Of a stretch of DNA of 64,000 nucleotides, positions 15,783 to 23,427 are shown one piece after another (position 1 is the stretch's first letter; every line of letters starts with the position of its first letter). The stretch covers positions 1 to 64,000 of the forward strand of contig NZ_LMGK01000011.1 of assembly GCF_001427125.1 (NCBI RefSeq), read 5' to 3'. The notes under the pieces are model-generated. The model made no database searches and was not told the DNA's origin. It worked only from the letters and a program-made list of their open reading frames with translations. The DNA comes from Pseudomonas sp. Root562. Lineage in GTDB: Bacteria > Pseudomonadota > Gammaproteobacteria > Pseudomonadales > Pseudomonadaceae. Both the position numbers and the translations under genes were made by a program.

Positions 15783-17192
15783 TCAATCCTCGACCACCCA
15801 GGTGTCCTTGGTTCCGCCACCCTGGGAGGAATTCACCACCAGGGAGCCTTCACGCAGGGCGACACGGGTCAAACCGCCGGGCACGACCCGGGTTTCACGG
15901 CCTGACAATACAAACGGCCGCAAATCGATATGGCGCGGTGCGATACCGTTTTCGACAAAGGTCGGACAGGTCGACAGCGACAGCGTCGGTTGCGCGATAT
16001 ACGCGTGGGGCTTGGCGATGATGCGCGCGCGGAAGGCTTCGATTTCCGCAGCCGTCGCCGCCGGCCCCACCAGCATTCCGTAACCGCCGGAGCCTTGGGT
16101 TTCCTTGACCACCAGTTCTGGAAGATTGGCCAGCACGTGGGAAAGTTCAGAAGGATTACGGCACTGCCACGTAGGAACGTTCTTGAGGATCGGCTCTTCA
16201 TCCAGATAGAAACGGATCATGTCGGTGACAAACGGATACACCGATTTGTCGTCCGCCACCCCCGTGCCGATGGCGTTGGCCAACACGACGTTGCCGGAAC
16301 GGTAAGACGACAGCAGCCCCGGCACACCGAGCATCGAATCCGGATTGAACGCCAGCGGATCGAGGAACGCATCGTCCAGGCGACGGTAGATCACGTCGAC
16401 GGCTTTGGGGCCGTCGGTGGTGCGCATGTAGACCTTGTCGTCGCGCACGAACAAGTCCGCGCCCTCCACCAGCTCAACGCCCATTTCCCGTGCCAGGAAC
16501 GCATGTTCAAAGAATGCGCTGTTGAAGCGCCCCGGCGTCAGGACGACCACGCTCGGGTTGTCGATCGGGCTGGAGCTTTTCAGGGTGTCGAGCAACAGGT
16601 TCGGGTAGTGGTCGATGGGGGCGATGCGTTGTGCCGCGAACAGTTCGGGGAACAGACGCATCATCATTTTGCGGTCTTCAAGCATGTAGCTGACGCCGCT
16701 CGGTGTCCGCAGGTTGTCCTCAAGCACGTAGTACGTGCCGTCACCGTCGCGCACCAGATCGACACCGGAAATGTGCGAATAGATATCGCGATGCAAATCC
16801 AGCCCCTGCATCGCCAACTGGTATTGCTCGTTGGCCAGCACCTGTTCGGCTGGAATGATCCCGGCCTTGATGATGCGTTGCTCGTGGTAGAGATCGGCGA
16901 GGAACATGTTCAACGCCTTGACCCGCTGAATGCAGCCGCGCTCGACAACGCGCCACTCACTGGCAGGGATGCTGCGGGGGATGGTGTCGAAGGGAATCAG
17001 GCGCTCTGTCCCCTGCTCATCACCGTAGAGCGTGAAAGTAATCCCGGCGCGATGAAATAACAGATCGGCCTCGCGTCGCCGTTGCGCCAAAAGCTCGTCA
17101 GGCGTTTCGGCCAGCCAACGGGCAAACTCCCGATAATGCGGACGGACCTGGCCGCCGGCATCGTACATCTCATCAAAATAGGTGCGGATCAT
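15783..17192 (-). CDS. Circularly permuted type 2 ATP-grasp protein
   Basis: A 469-residue protein with the ATP-grasp elements of this class: DLHRDIYSHISGVDLVRDGDGTYYVLEDNLRTPSG (about 140-175), VVLTPGRFNSAFFEHAFLA and VVKETQGSGGYGMLVG. It predicts ATP-dependent carboxylate-amine ligation, that is peptide-bond-like formation. The start at 17192 is set by AAGGAG seven bases upstream; a frame to 17282 exists but lacks that site. First gene of the three-gene operon. Confidence 0.92.
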   Translation of the reverse strand: MIRTYFDEMYDAGGQVRPHYREFARWLAETPDELLAQRRREADLLFHRAGITFTLYGDEQGTERLIPFDTIPRSIPASEWRVVERGCIQRVKALNMFLADLYHEQRIIKAGIIPAEQVLANEQYQLAMQGLDLHRDIYSHISGVDLVRDGDGTYYVLEDNLRTPSGVSYMLEDRKMMMRLFPELFAAQRIAPIDHYPNLLLDTLKSSSPIDNPSVVVLTPGRFNSAFFEHAFLAREMGVELVEGADLFVRDDKVYMRTTDGPKAVDVIYRRLDDAFLDPLAFNPDSMLGVPGLLSSYRSGNVVLANAIGTGVADDKSVYPFVTDMIRFYLDEEPILKNVPTWQCRNPSELSHVLANLPELVVKETQGSGGYGMLVGPAATAAEIEAFRARIIAKPHAYIAQPTLSLSTCPTFVENGIAPRHIDLRPFVLSGRETRVVPGGLTRVALREGSLVVNSSQGGGTKDTWVVED

Positions 17193-17577
17193 GCCGTACT
17201 CCTTGTCACCCGGACATGCAGGCCTTCGCAAGGCCCGTGCCATCGGCATAAACGCTTTGATTTCAATCGGTTGGATTATCAACGCGGATTCGCCGCACCA
17301 ATCCTGTGCGGCAAACGCCCCAACCTGATCGCCCCCGCTTCATTGCAAGGCGCTGTTGTCGCCTATCACCAGCATAGTCAGAGTTGATTTCACTGCCCGG
17401 TTAACGCTGGGGATAATCCGCTCATTCGCTGAAAAGCTGACCGAACTTCCCTTTAGCCGCCCGTTTCGGGCGGTTTTTTTTGCCTCTGCGAAATGTTGTG
17501 AATCAAATACGCGAGCAAAAACGAAAACGGCCAACCCAAAGGTCAGCCGTTATTGATGCTTGTTACTGTTCATAAGG
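17193..17577. other. Intergenic region containing an orphan plus-strand terminator
   Basis: No open frame here has coding character. A strong plus-strand terminator at 17456-17481 has no plus-strand gene upstream, so a small RNA of up to about 150-250 nt ending near 17480 is possible. Confidence 0.45.
17456..17481 (+). terminator. Orphan Rho-independent terminator, plus strand
   Basis: GCCGCCCG (17456-17463) and CGGGCGGT (17467-17474) form an 8-bp GC-rich stem with a three-base loop, followed by eight T residues on the plus strand. Confidence 0.75.
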
Positions 17578-17922
17578 TTATGCGAGTCGCCCTCGTACCT
17601 CCTGCTTGACACCCCAGCCCTCAATGATGCCGCCCAAGGGCTCGACCACCGCTTCGAAACCCTGTTCGAAATCGCCGATATCATCGTAGGTGGCGTACAT
17701 CACTTTGCTCAGTTCGAGCGCCCATGCGCCATCGTCGCGCACACTGATCTGCGCATTCAGGCATTCACCATGATGGAACTGTCGTGCCGCCCTGCGTGCC
17801 CGCTCCTCGTCCGGGAAAATGGCGTAGAACTCGATGGGGTGGAACCGTGAAAAATCAAAACCGCCTTCTTTCATGCGGCGCAACACGCTGCTGCTGATGT
17901 CTTCTTGATAGGCTGTGCTCAT
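17578..17922 (-). CDS. rraB: Ribonuclease E inhibitor RraB family protein
   Basis: The 114-residue protein matches the RraB/YjgD fold: VLRRMKEGGFDFSRFHPIEFYAIFPDEERARRAA, then GECLNAQISVRDDGAWALEL and a C-terminal EPLGGIIEGWGVKQE. RraB binds the C-terminal region of RNase E and modulates mRNA decay. The start at 17922 is set by AGGAGG. The 153-residue longer frame has an implausible leader. Confidence 0.85.
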   Translation of the reverse strand: MSTAYQEDISSSVLRRMKEGGFDFSRFHPIEFYAIFPDEERARRAARQFHHGECLNAQISVRDDGAWALELSKVMYATYDDIGDFEQGFEAVVEPLGGIIEGWGVKQEVRGRLA

Positions 17923-18136
17923 GAAACGTCCTCCTGAAACTGATGGATAGACTTTCCGTACTCCCTGACGCGCGCAACCCGATGGTGCGAACGCTTCGGC
18001 AACCGATGTGCCGACGGGAAACAAGCATGGAGCTGACAAGACCAGACCTTAGCGATCCATTCGCTGATCTCGCTTGCAGATTAGCCCCAAGATAGAGCCG
18101 CTGCCAAGGCCTGGTTGCGAATGTGACAGGAAGTGT

Positions 18137-18370
18137 TCAGTTTGGCGTGATGCCGAGGATTTGAATGCTGTTCTGGGTTTTCAGGCTTTTGACGCCCGCA
18201 TCGGCGGTTCGCCCTTCCAGATCGTTCAGATCCAGTTCAGCGGCGACGGGAAGGAGTCGTTCCTTGATGAGTTTGGCGGCCTGCTCATGGCTTGGGCATT
18301 CCTCGCACTCGAAGACTTCGTCGATTGTTTCACCATGATCATCCACGAAAGTGACTTTCCACTTGGACAT
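18137..18370 (-). CDS. Small conserved hypothetical protein
   Basis: The 77-residue protein MSKWKVTFVDDHGETIDEVF contains a close Cys pair (ECEECPS) in its N-terminal half, and no signal or membrane segment. GGAGG lies just upstream of the ATG at 18370. The C-terminal half (DLEGRTADAGVKSLKTQNSI) has no motif I recognise. Function unknown. Confidence 0.6.
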   Translation of the reverse strand: MSKWKVTFVDDHGETIDEVFECEECPSHEQAAKLIKERLLPVAAELDLNDLEGRTADAGVKSLKTQNSIQILGITPN

Positions 18371-18482
18371 CGGAGCCTCCTCGATCAAACCCGCAAATGG
18401 GCTTACACCTATCTCGACCTGGGTAGCTGGCTAATCGTTCCAACGGATCAGTTGCAGCCCAAGTGCAATCAATGTGAGGGCT

Positions 18483-18578
18483 AGCCTGCTGCGGGCGGCG
18501 TTCCGAAGATTGCGATTCTTCAGACAGTTATCCAGTGACGGATATTTCGCCATCGCGAGCAGGCTCGCTCCCACAGGG
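18483..18578. repeat. Degenerate REP doublet
   Basis: The left part (GCCTGCTGCGGGCGGCGTTCC) resembles the left arm of the large palindrome at 43148-43190. The right part ends in GCTCGCTCCCACAGGG, a standard REP arm. Confidence 0.6.
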
Positions 18579-18603
18579 AAACGCGTGGGACCTTAGGCCT
18601 CGG

Positions 18604-18795
18604 TCATATCCTGACGTTCCCACGCGGCCCGGCAATCGCCCAGATGATCAGGCCCAAAACCGGCAGCAACAGGATCAACAGCACCCAGAGGACTTTCGCC
18701 CCCGTTCCGGCGCCACTTTTCAGCACGTTGATGATTGCCCAGATGTCCAGGGCAAGAATGATCAGGCCAACCAGGCTGTTGAAGGTGGAACCCAT
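18604..18795 (-). CDS. PLDc N-terminal-domain-like small membrane protein
   Basis: The 63-residue protein has two hydrophobic helices: LVGLIILALDIWAIINVL, and KVLWVLLILLLPVLGLIIWAIAGPRG. The order helix, short loop, helix ending in GPRG/GPR is that of the phospholipase-D-nuclease N-terminal domain family (PLDc_N), which occurs alone as a small inner-membrane protein. GGGAG precedes the ATG. Confidence 0.8.
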   Translation of the reverse strand: MGSTFNSLVGLIILALDIWAIINVLKSGAGTGAKVLWVLLILLLPVLGLIIWAIAGPRGNVRI

Positions 18796-18876
18796 AGTGA
18801 CGCTCCCGAAGAGTGATCTGCCCCCTTAGGATAGCCGGCCATGGCCAGGGTTCCCTTTTATTGAAAGCTTACCGCC

Positions 18877-19407
18877 TCAGACGTGGATGGCGACTTTCAA
18901 CGCTTCGAGGGATGGTGCCGCCGCAATGCCGACTTCGGCGCACAGCTCCAGCACCCGCGGCAGGTCATTGCCGTAGACCAGCACGACCTGCAACTCGTCA
19001 TCGAGCAATTGGCTGAAGTTCATCAGTGTGTAACCGCCGTTTTCCTTGTTCAGGCTGCTCATCTGCACCTGGATGCGATTGAGCGCGGTCAGCGCTTCGG
19101 TCTTGGCCAACTGCTTGGGCTTGAGGTTGAAATCGACTCCCGGGCCGAACGAAGCGACGATCTGTGCGAAAAGGTCCATGTAGGTGTCGGCCTGGAACAG
19201 CACGGTTTCCGGCAGGCTGCCGACAACCACCCATTCACCCAACGGGATCGGGAAGGTGTCGTCGTAGTTGATGTCCGGGTTGGCCGTCAGAAAACCTTGA
19301 GGATCCGCGTAAGCCTGGGCCGCTTCGTCAGCGACTTTGTGGATTTCGTCATCACCCATGCACCCGGAGCTGATTTTGCTGATGAGTTCGACGAGTGCGG
19401 CTTTCAT
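18877..19407 (-). CDS. Conserved hypothetical protein
   Basis: A 176-residue soluble protein with an acidic central section (NPDINYDDTFPIPLGEWVVVGSLPETVLFQ) and a C-terminal alpha/beta part (LQVVLVYGNDLPRVLELCAEVG). There is no signal peptide or membrane segment. I cannot place it in a family. It is transcribed alone; upstream of the gene lies the REP-like hairpin at 19474-19550. Confidence 0.65.
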   Translation of the reverse strand: MKAALVELISKISSGCMGDDEIHKVADEAAQAYADPQGFLTANPDINYDDTFPIPLGEWVVVGSLPETVLFQADTYMDLFAQIVASFGPGVDFNLKPKQLAKTEALTALNRIQVQMSSLNKENGGYTLMNFSQLLDDELQVVLVYGNDLPRVLELCAEVGIAAAPSLEALKVAIHV

Positions 19408-19473
19408 GGGGTAAATCCTGTAGCGAGGGAATTTTGAGGGCGCGAAGGATACCGCAGGTTAACCTCAAAAACG

Positions 19474-19550
19474 AAAAGATCGCAGCCTACGGCAGCGCCG
19501 GCAAGGAACACGCGTTCCCTGGTAAGAGCCGCCGAACGCTGCGATCTTTT
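19474..19550. repeat. REP-like inverted repeat / terminator
   Basis: AAAAGATCGCAGC (19474-19486) and GCTGCGATCTTTT (19538-19550) are perfect complements around 51 bases. T runs on both strands make it a plausible terminator for the ankyrin gene, which ends at 19559. Confidence 0.7.
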
Positions 19551-19558
19551 TGAGGCAA

Positions 19559-20077
19559 TCAGCCCAGCAGTTTTTCCAGCTGCGCGATGGTATCGGTAGC
19601 GCCCATTGTCCTGGCGGCATCCAGCGCGGTAATGCCATTGGCATCCTTGGCTTTGGCGTCAGCACCTTTGCTGATCAGGTAATCGACGACTTCGACGCGG
19701 TTGAACATCGCAGCCATCATCAGCGCCGTCCGGCCGTCGAATGACGAACCTTCCACCTGCGCGCCGCCTTCAACCAACGCCTTGATCACCGCCAGGTCAC
19801 CCTTGAACGCGGCGCCGGCAATCGGGCTCTGGCCGTTGTCATTGCGGATTTCCGGATCGGCCTTGTGTTCCAGCAACACTTTCACCGTGTCCACATGGCC
19901 GTGATACGCGGCCAGCATCAGTAATGTGTCGCCCTTGTGGTTGCGCAGGTTGGGCGGCAGGCCCTTGCTCAGCAGCGCAGCCATCATGGCCGCATCGCCC
20001 TCGCGCGCTTTGTTGAATACCTGTTCGGCAAACTCGGCAGCTTCTTCGGGGGTCATCTGGCGGCTTTTGTCGGACAT
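19559..20077 (-). CDS. Ankyrin repeat protein
   Basis: The 172-residue protein has about four ankyrin repeats from residue 45: NHKGDTLLMLAAYHGHVDTVKVLLEHKADPEI, then NGQSPIAGAAFKGDLAVIKALVEGG, DGRTALMMAAMFNRVEVVDYLISKGAD and NGITALDAART. No signal peptide is present, so it is a cytoplasmic protein-interaction module. The start at 20077 (MSDKSRQ) follows GGAG. Partner unknown. Confidence 0.88.
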   Translation of the reverse strand: MSDKSRQMTPEEAAEFAEQVFNKAREGDAAMMAALLSKGLPPNLRNHKGDTLLMLAAYHGHVDTVKVLLEHKADPEIRNDNGQSPIAGAAFKGDLAVIKALVEGGAQVEGSSFDGRTALMMAAMFNRVEVVDYLISKGADAKAKDANGITALDAARTMGATDTIAQLEKLLG

Positions 20078-20187
20078 CGGGCACTCCATTGTGTCATTCG
20101 TAAAAGCCGACAGTTTCCCGAGCAGCCCCGACACTGTCACTTCTTTTTTCTGATGCGCACCTATAGCCACATTCAATGGCGCCGTTT

Positions 20188-22026
20188 TCAATAACGGTGT
20201 TTGCCAGCCTGAATGTCCGACAGCACTTGCCCGGTGACCTGCACGTAAGTGTCGGTACCAGGCAGCCAGGCGTAGATCGGGTCATCGCCGGTTTTGCCCG
20301 GATCGAAGGCTTCGTCCTTGAGCCGGGTCTTCTGGTACTTGAACGTCCCGGTGGTCTCCATTTTGACTTTCACCCGCAAGAACAACGGCACCGCATAGCT
20401 CGGCATCTGCTGACGGGCAAAGGCCAGCAGTTCGCTGAAATCCAGCGTCGCCAAAGATTCCGCTGGCGTAATGGCTGCCATGCCGGCGCGACCGTTGGTG
20501 TTGCGGATTTCCACGCCATAAGCCACCGCTTCGGAAATATGCGGGTACTGCAGGAGGATGTTCTCGACCTCGGTAGTGGAGACGTTCTCGCCCTTCCAGC
20601 GATAAGTGTCGCCCAACCGATCGACAAACTGGGCATGCCCAAAGCCAATGTTGCGCAGAAGGTCACCGGTGTTGAAGTATCGGTCGCCTTTCTCGAAGAC
20701 ATCGCAGAGGACGACTTTCTCGGTTTTCTGCGGATCGGTGTAACCGTCCAGCGGCGCCTTGTCGTCGATTTTGGCCAACAACAAGCCTTGCTCGCCTTTA
20801 CCGACCTTGCGCATGAAACCATTGACGCCACGGATTGGCGCCCCGCTGTCGTGGTCATACGCCGCCAACTCCCACGCCATCAGGGAAAAACCCACGGTGT
20901 TGTCGAAATTCAGAATGTTGGTGAAACCGATATTACCGTCGCTGGCGGCATACAGCTCGCAAATGTGATCCACCGCAAAACGACTCTTGAAGTCGGCCCA
21001 TGCACCGGGGCGCAGGCCATTGCCGATCATTTTCCTGACCCCGTGTTTGCCATCGTCGACACTGGGCGGTTGATCGACCAGATAACGGCACAACTCGCCC
21101 ACGTAACCGATGGTCGTCGCCCGGTATTTGTGCACATCGCTCCAGAACTGGCTGGCACTGAACTTGCGGCGGATGGCGAATCCCGAGGCGCCGCTGACTG
21201 CAGAGCCCCAACACACACATAATCCGGTGGCGTGATACAGCGGCAAGGTGCAATAGACGACATCCTCGGGCCGCATATCCAGTGCAATCATCCCGAAGCT
21301 GGCGCAGCTGCGCATCCAGCGCCCGTGCTTGAACACACCGGCCTTGGGCAAACCCGTGGTTCCGGAGGTGTAGATGTAGAAACAAGGGTCATCGAAAAAA
21401 ACCTGCTGGCTGCTTGCCGGATTTTCACTGTTGGCGTCGATGCTGGCGGTCATCAGATTGATGAATCCGAGCGGGGCAATTCCCGGATGGCTCCAGGTGT
21501 CCTGATCGGCGACAAACCAGGTGCGCGACGCATCGATCGACAGTTTCTCGCGCACTGCCAAAAACGCCGGGACCAACTCCTCGCCGACAACGATGGCAGC
21601 CGGCGTCACCAGGTTCACGCTGTGCACCAGGGTGTCGCGGGTTTGTGAGGTATTGAGCAGCGCCGAAATGGCACCAACCTTGGCCACTGCCAAAATTGTC
21701 ACCAGCAGCTCCGGGCGGTTCTCGATGAACAGCGCCACCACGTCGCCCTTGCCGATGCCTTGGTCGATCAAATGATGGGCAATGCGATTGGCCCACTGAT
21801 TGACCTGCGCATAAGTCAGCGAAACGTCGCCGTGCAGCAATGCCGGGCCATCAGGATTACGCAGGGTGGCTTGCTCGAAACTCCACCCCAGGCCACACGG
21901 TTGGGTCGGATCCTTGACGTTGGCTACCTTCATCCCCTTCACCACGCGTGGAATGGCTTTGGCGATGGCAGGCAGCTTGCGGAGCATCATGCTCCAGGTG
22001 ATCGTGTCGCTTGATGTGCGGCTCAT
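20188..22026 (-). CDS. Long-chain acyl-CoA synthetase (FadD6/FATP-like)
   Basis: The 612-residue adenylate-forming enzyme has the P-loop-like motif YIYTSGTTGLPKAGVF (about 210-225), the core YRWKGENVSTTEVE and the end region GTFKYQKTRLKDEAFDP. These are those of the long-chain/very-long-chain fatty acyl-CoA synthetase group related to eukaryotic FATP. It activates fatty acids with ATP and CoA, and would feed beta-oxidation enzymes such as those at 9-12.4 kb. It is monocistronic. Its upstream region carries the 13-bp GATC-rich tandem repeat. Confidence 0.9.
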   Translation of the reverse strand: MSRTSSDTITWSMMLRKLPAIAKAIPRVVKGMKVANVKDPTQPCGLGWSFEQATLRNPDGPALLHGDVSLTYAQVNQWANRIAHHLIDQGIGKGDVVALFIENRPELLVTILAVAKVGAISALLNTSQTRDTLVHSVNLVTPAAIVVGEELVPAFLAVREKLSIDASRTWFVADQDTWSHPGIAPLGFINLMTASIDANSENPASSQQVFFDDPCFYIYTSGTTGLPKAGVFKHGRWMRSCASFGMIALDMRPEDVVYCTLPLYHATGLCVCWGSAVSGASGFAIRRKFSASQFWSDVHKYRATTIGYVGELCRYLVDQPPSVDDGKHGVRKMIGNGLRPGAWADFKSRFAVDHICELYAASDGNIGFTNILNFDNTVGFSLMAWELAAYDHDSGAPIRGVNGFMRKVGKGEQGLLLAKIDDKAPLDGYTDPQKTEKVVLCDVFEKGDRYFNTGDLLRNIGFGHAQFVDRLGDTYRWKGENVSTTEVENILLQYPHISEAVAYGVEIRNTNGRAGMAAITPAESLATLDFSELLAFARQQMPSYAVPLFLRVKVKMETTGTFKYQKTRLKDEAFDPGKTGDDPIYAWLPGTDTYVQVTGQVLSDIQAGKHRY

Positions 22027-22130
22027 GGCTGCTCCCGTTCGATCTTTTTATTGTCGGGCGGCGTTGATTGAGCCCGAAAATACGTCAACGGTTCTTGAGC
22101 TGTACACGCGGTTTTTGAAATGTTTTGTAT

Positions 22131-22203
22131 CTGCGATCTTGATCCGCGATCTTGATCTGCGATCTTGATCCGCGATCTTGATCTGCGATCTTGATCTGCG
22201 ATC
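22131..22203. repeat. 13-bp tandem repeat, about 5.5 copies
   Basis: The unit CTGCGATCTTGAT alternates with CCGCGATCTTGAT: five full copies start at 22131, 22144, 22157, 22170 and 22183, then a partial copy. Each unit contains GATC, and another GATC arises at most unit junctions. It lies 105-177 bases upstream of the acyl-CoA synthetase start. Confidence 0.9.
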
Positions 22204-22390
22204 CGCGATGTCGACCGCAACGGTTCCGGGAAATGCAGGAGCGCATGCCTGCCCAATGGTTCAATCCAATTGCCGAGAAACCCGCAAAATGCAGGATGCA
22301 CGATGGCTATTCATGCAATTTGCAAGGAAGTGAAAATCCATGCTTTTGATAAGCTATTGATTTATATAAGTTTTTTATAAAACAGGATAC

Positions 22391-22407
22391 TGGCACAATC
22401 ACTGCAA
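22391..22407 (+). promoter_or_regulatory. Sigma-54-type promoter upstream of the DUF3509 gene
   Basis: TGGCACAATCACTGCAA has the invariant GG and GC spaced by 10 bases and the full TGGCAC element. The ATG is 46 bases past its end, leaving a leader of about 35 nt. An AT-rich stretch upstream could bind IHF. Confidence 0.6.
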
Positions 22408-22453
22408 CTCTCTCCCCACGCTTGCCATTCAAGAGCTAACGGAGCTGATAGAC

Positions 22454-22729
22454 ATGAGCCTGATCCAAGAAAAATTTTCGTCTTTGTTCTCCAACTTCGA
22501 AGTCACCACCCAAGCGCGACCTGACGGTGGAATCCTGCTGACCCTGCGTGGCGACGGCCGAGAATTCAAACGCTCGATTTCCTACCAGCAATTGCACAAT
22601 GGCGATCAACTGTCGTGGGTCATCAGCGCGATTCGCCGCGACCTTGCCGAACAGGCCAGCGAACTGCCGCAAATCTCGATGTTGCAGAGCCAGCAGCGAT
22701 TTGCACTGCCGACTTATCATTCGCTGTAA
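22454..22729 (+). CDS. DUF3509 domain-containing protein
   Basis: This 91-residue protein matches the short Pseudomonas DUF3509 family: MSLIQEKFSSLFSNFEVTTQARPDGGILLTL, then FKRSISYQQLHNGDQLSWVISAIRRDLAEQ. It is soluble with no catalytic motif, and its function is unknown. GGAG lies upstream of the ATG. The sigma-54-like element before it suggests expression under nitrogen or stress control. Confidence 0.8.
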   Translation: MSLIQEKFSSLFSNFEVTTQARPDGGILLTLRGDGREFKRSISYQQLHNGDQLSWVISAIRRDLAEQASELPQISMLQSQQRFALPTYHSL

Positions 22730-22750
22730 ACGCTCAAAGCGCTGAAAAAT

Positions 22751-22839
22751 TGTGGGAGCCAGCCTGCTGGCGATGCGGTGAGTCATTTAACGCTGATGTT
22801 GACTGACGCGCCCTCATCGCCAGCAGGTTGGCTCCCACA
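22751..22839. repeat. REP doublet
   Basis: A 25-bp arm starting TGTGGGAGCCAGCCTGCTGG (22751-22775) is matched by its near-perfect complement at 22815-22839, with a T run after it. It lies between two converging genes and may also terminate them. Confidence 0.85.
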
Positions 22840-22848
22840 GGTTTTTTG

Positions 22849-23382
22849 TCAGTCTTCCAAACACGGAAACTGGCCGGCAATATCGTCGCCGGTGAAGTTG
22901 GCCTCACAGCCTTGCGGGTTATTGAACAGGCGGATCGCCACGAGATGCGGGTGCTCCCCCCTATCGAACCAGTGCCGGGTACCGGCCGGCACGCAAATCA
23001 GGTCGTTCTTCTCGCAGAACACGGCATAGACGTAATCGTCGATGTGCAGGTTAAACAAGCCACGACCGGCAACGAAAAATCGCACCAAATCTTCGCCAAG
23101 ATGCTGCTCTTTGAGCATTTGGTCTTGTTGCGGGTGATCGCCGGTGACGCTGAGCACATCGACGTTGATGTAGCCGCGCTCAGTCATCAGCTTATCGATT
23201 TGCCCCTGATAGGCGGCGATCATTTCTTCCTTGCTCGCGCCGGGCTGGATTTTCGCAGCGGCTTGCCAGCGGTCGAAACGCACGCCGTGCTCGGCCAGGG
23301 TCGATTGAATGTCTTCGAGATGGGTCAGCACCTTGTTGGGAATCTCAGGGCTGGAGACGTGGTATACGGACAGGCTGCTCAT
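22849..23382 (-). CDS. Acireductone dioxygenase (ARD) family protein with altered metal site
   Basis: The 177-residue cupin follows the ARD/MtnD family along its length: MSSLSVYHVSSPEIPNKVLTH, DRWQAAAKIQPGAS, RFFVAGRGLFNLHIDDYVYAVFCEKNDLI and VPAGTRHWFD. Typical MtnD has an E-H-x-H-x3-E-V-R-F-F motif giving two His and one Glu metal ligands. Here residues 92-102 read EQHLGEDLVRF, so at aligned positions these are Gln, Leu and Leu; the last ligand, His137, is kept. It is not beside other methionine-salvage genes. It may have a different activity, or bind metal through His94 in a shifted register. Confidence 0.75.
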   Translation of the reverse strand: MSSLSVYHVSSPEIPNKVLTHLEDIQSTLAEHGVRFDRWQAAAKIQPGASKEEMIAAYQGQIDKLMTERGYINVDVLSVTGDHPQQDQMLKEQHLGEDLVRFFVAGRGLFNLHIDDYVYAVFCEKNDLICVPAGTRHWFDRGEHPHLVAIRLFNNPQGCEANFTGDDIAGQFPCLED

Positions 23383-23427
23383 CAGGGCAATTCCTTAACG
23401 GTTCATGGCAAGGACAGTGACCGGCGC

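Larger units (their letters stand above)
22027..22453. other. Divergent intergenic region with tandem repeat and sigma-54-type promoter
   Basis: It holds the 13-bp tandem repeat at 22131-22203, an AT-rich stretch at about 22355-22385 and a sigma-54-like element at 22391-22407. No gene is supported; the minus frame through the repeat is an artefact of its periodicity. Confidence 0.6.

Noticed and set aside
15930..17060. 376-residue plus-strand frame over the ATP-grasp gene
   Set aside because: Shadow of a conserved gene; no family resemblance and no start signal.
22131..22203. Tandem repeat considered as a CRISPR array
   Set aside because: Units are contiguous 13-mers without spacers, and no cas gene is present.
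22023..22301. 92-residue minus frame with RIADQDR repeats
   Set aside because: The apparent peptide repeat is produced by the 13-bp tandem DNA repeat; no ribosome site, and it overlaps the control region of the acyl-CoA synthetase gene.
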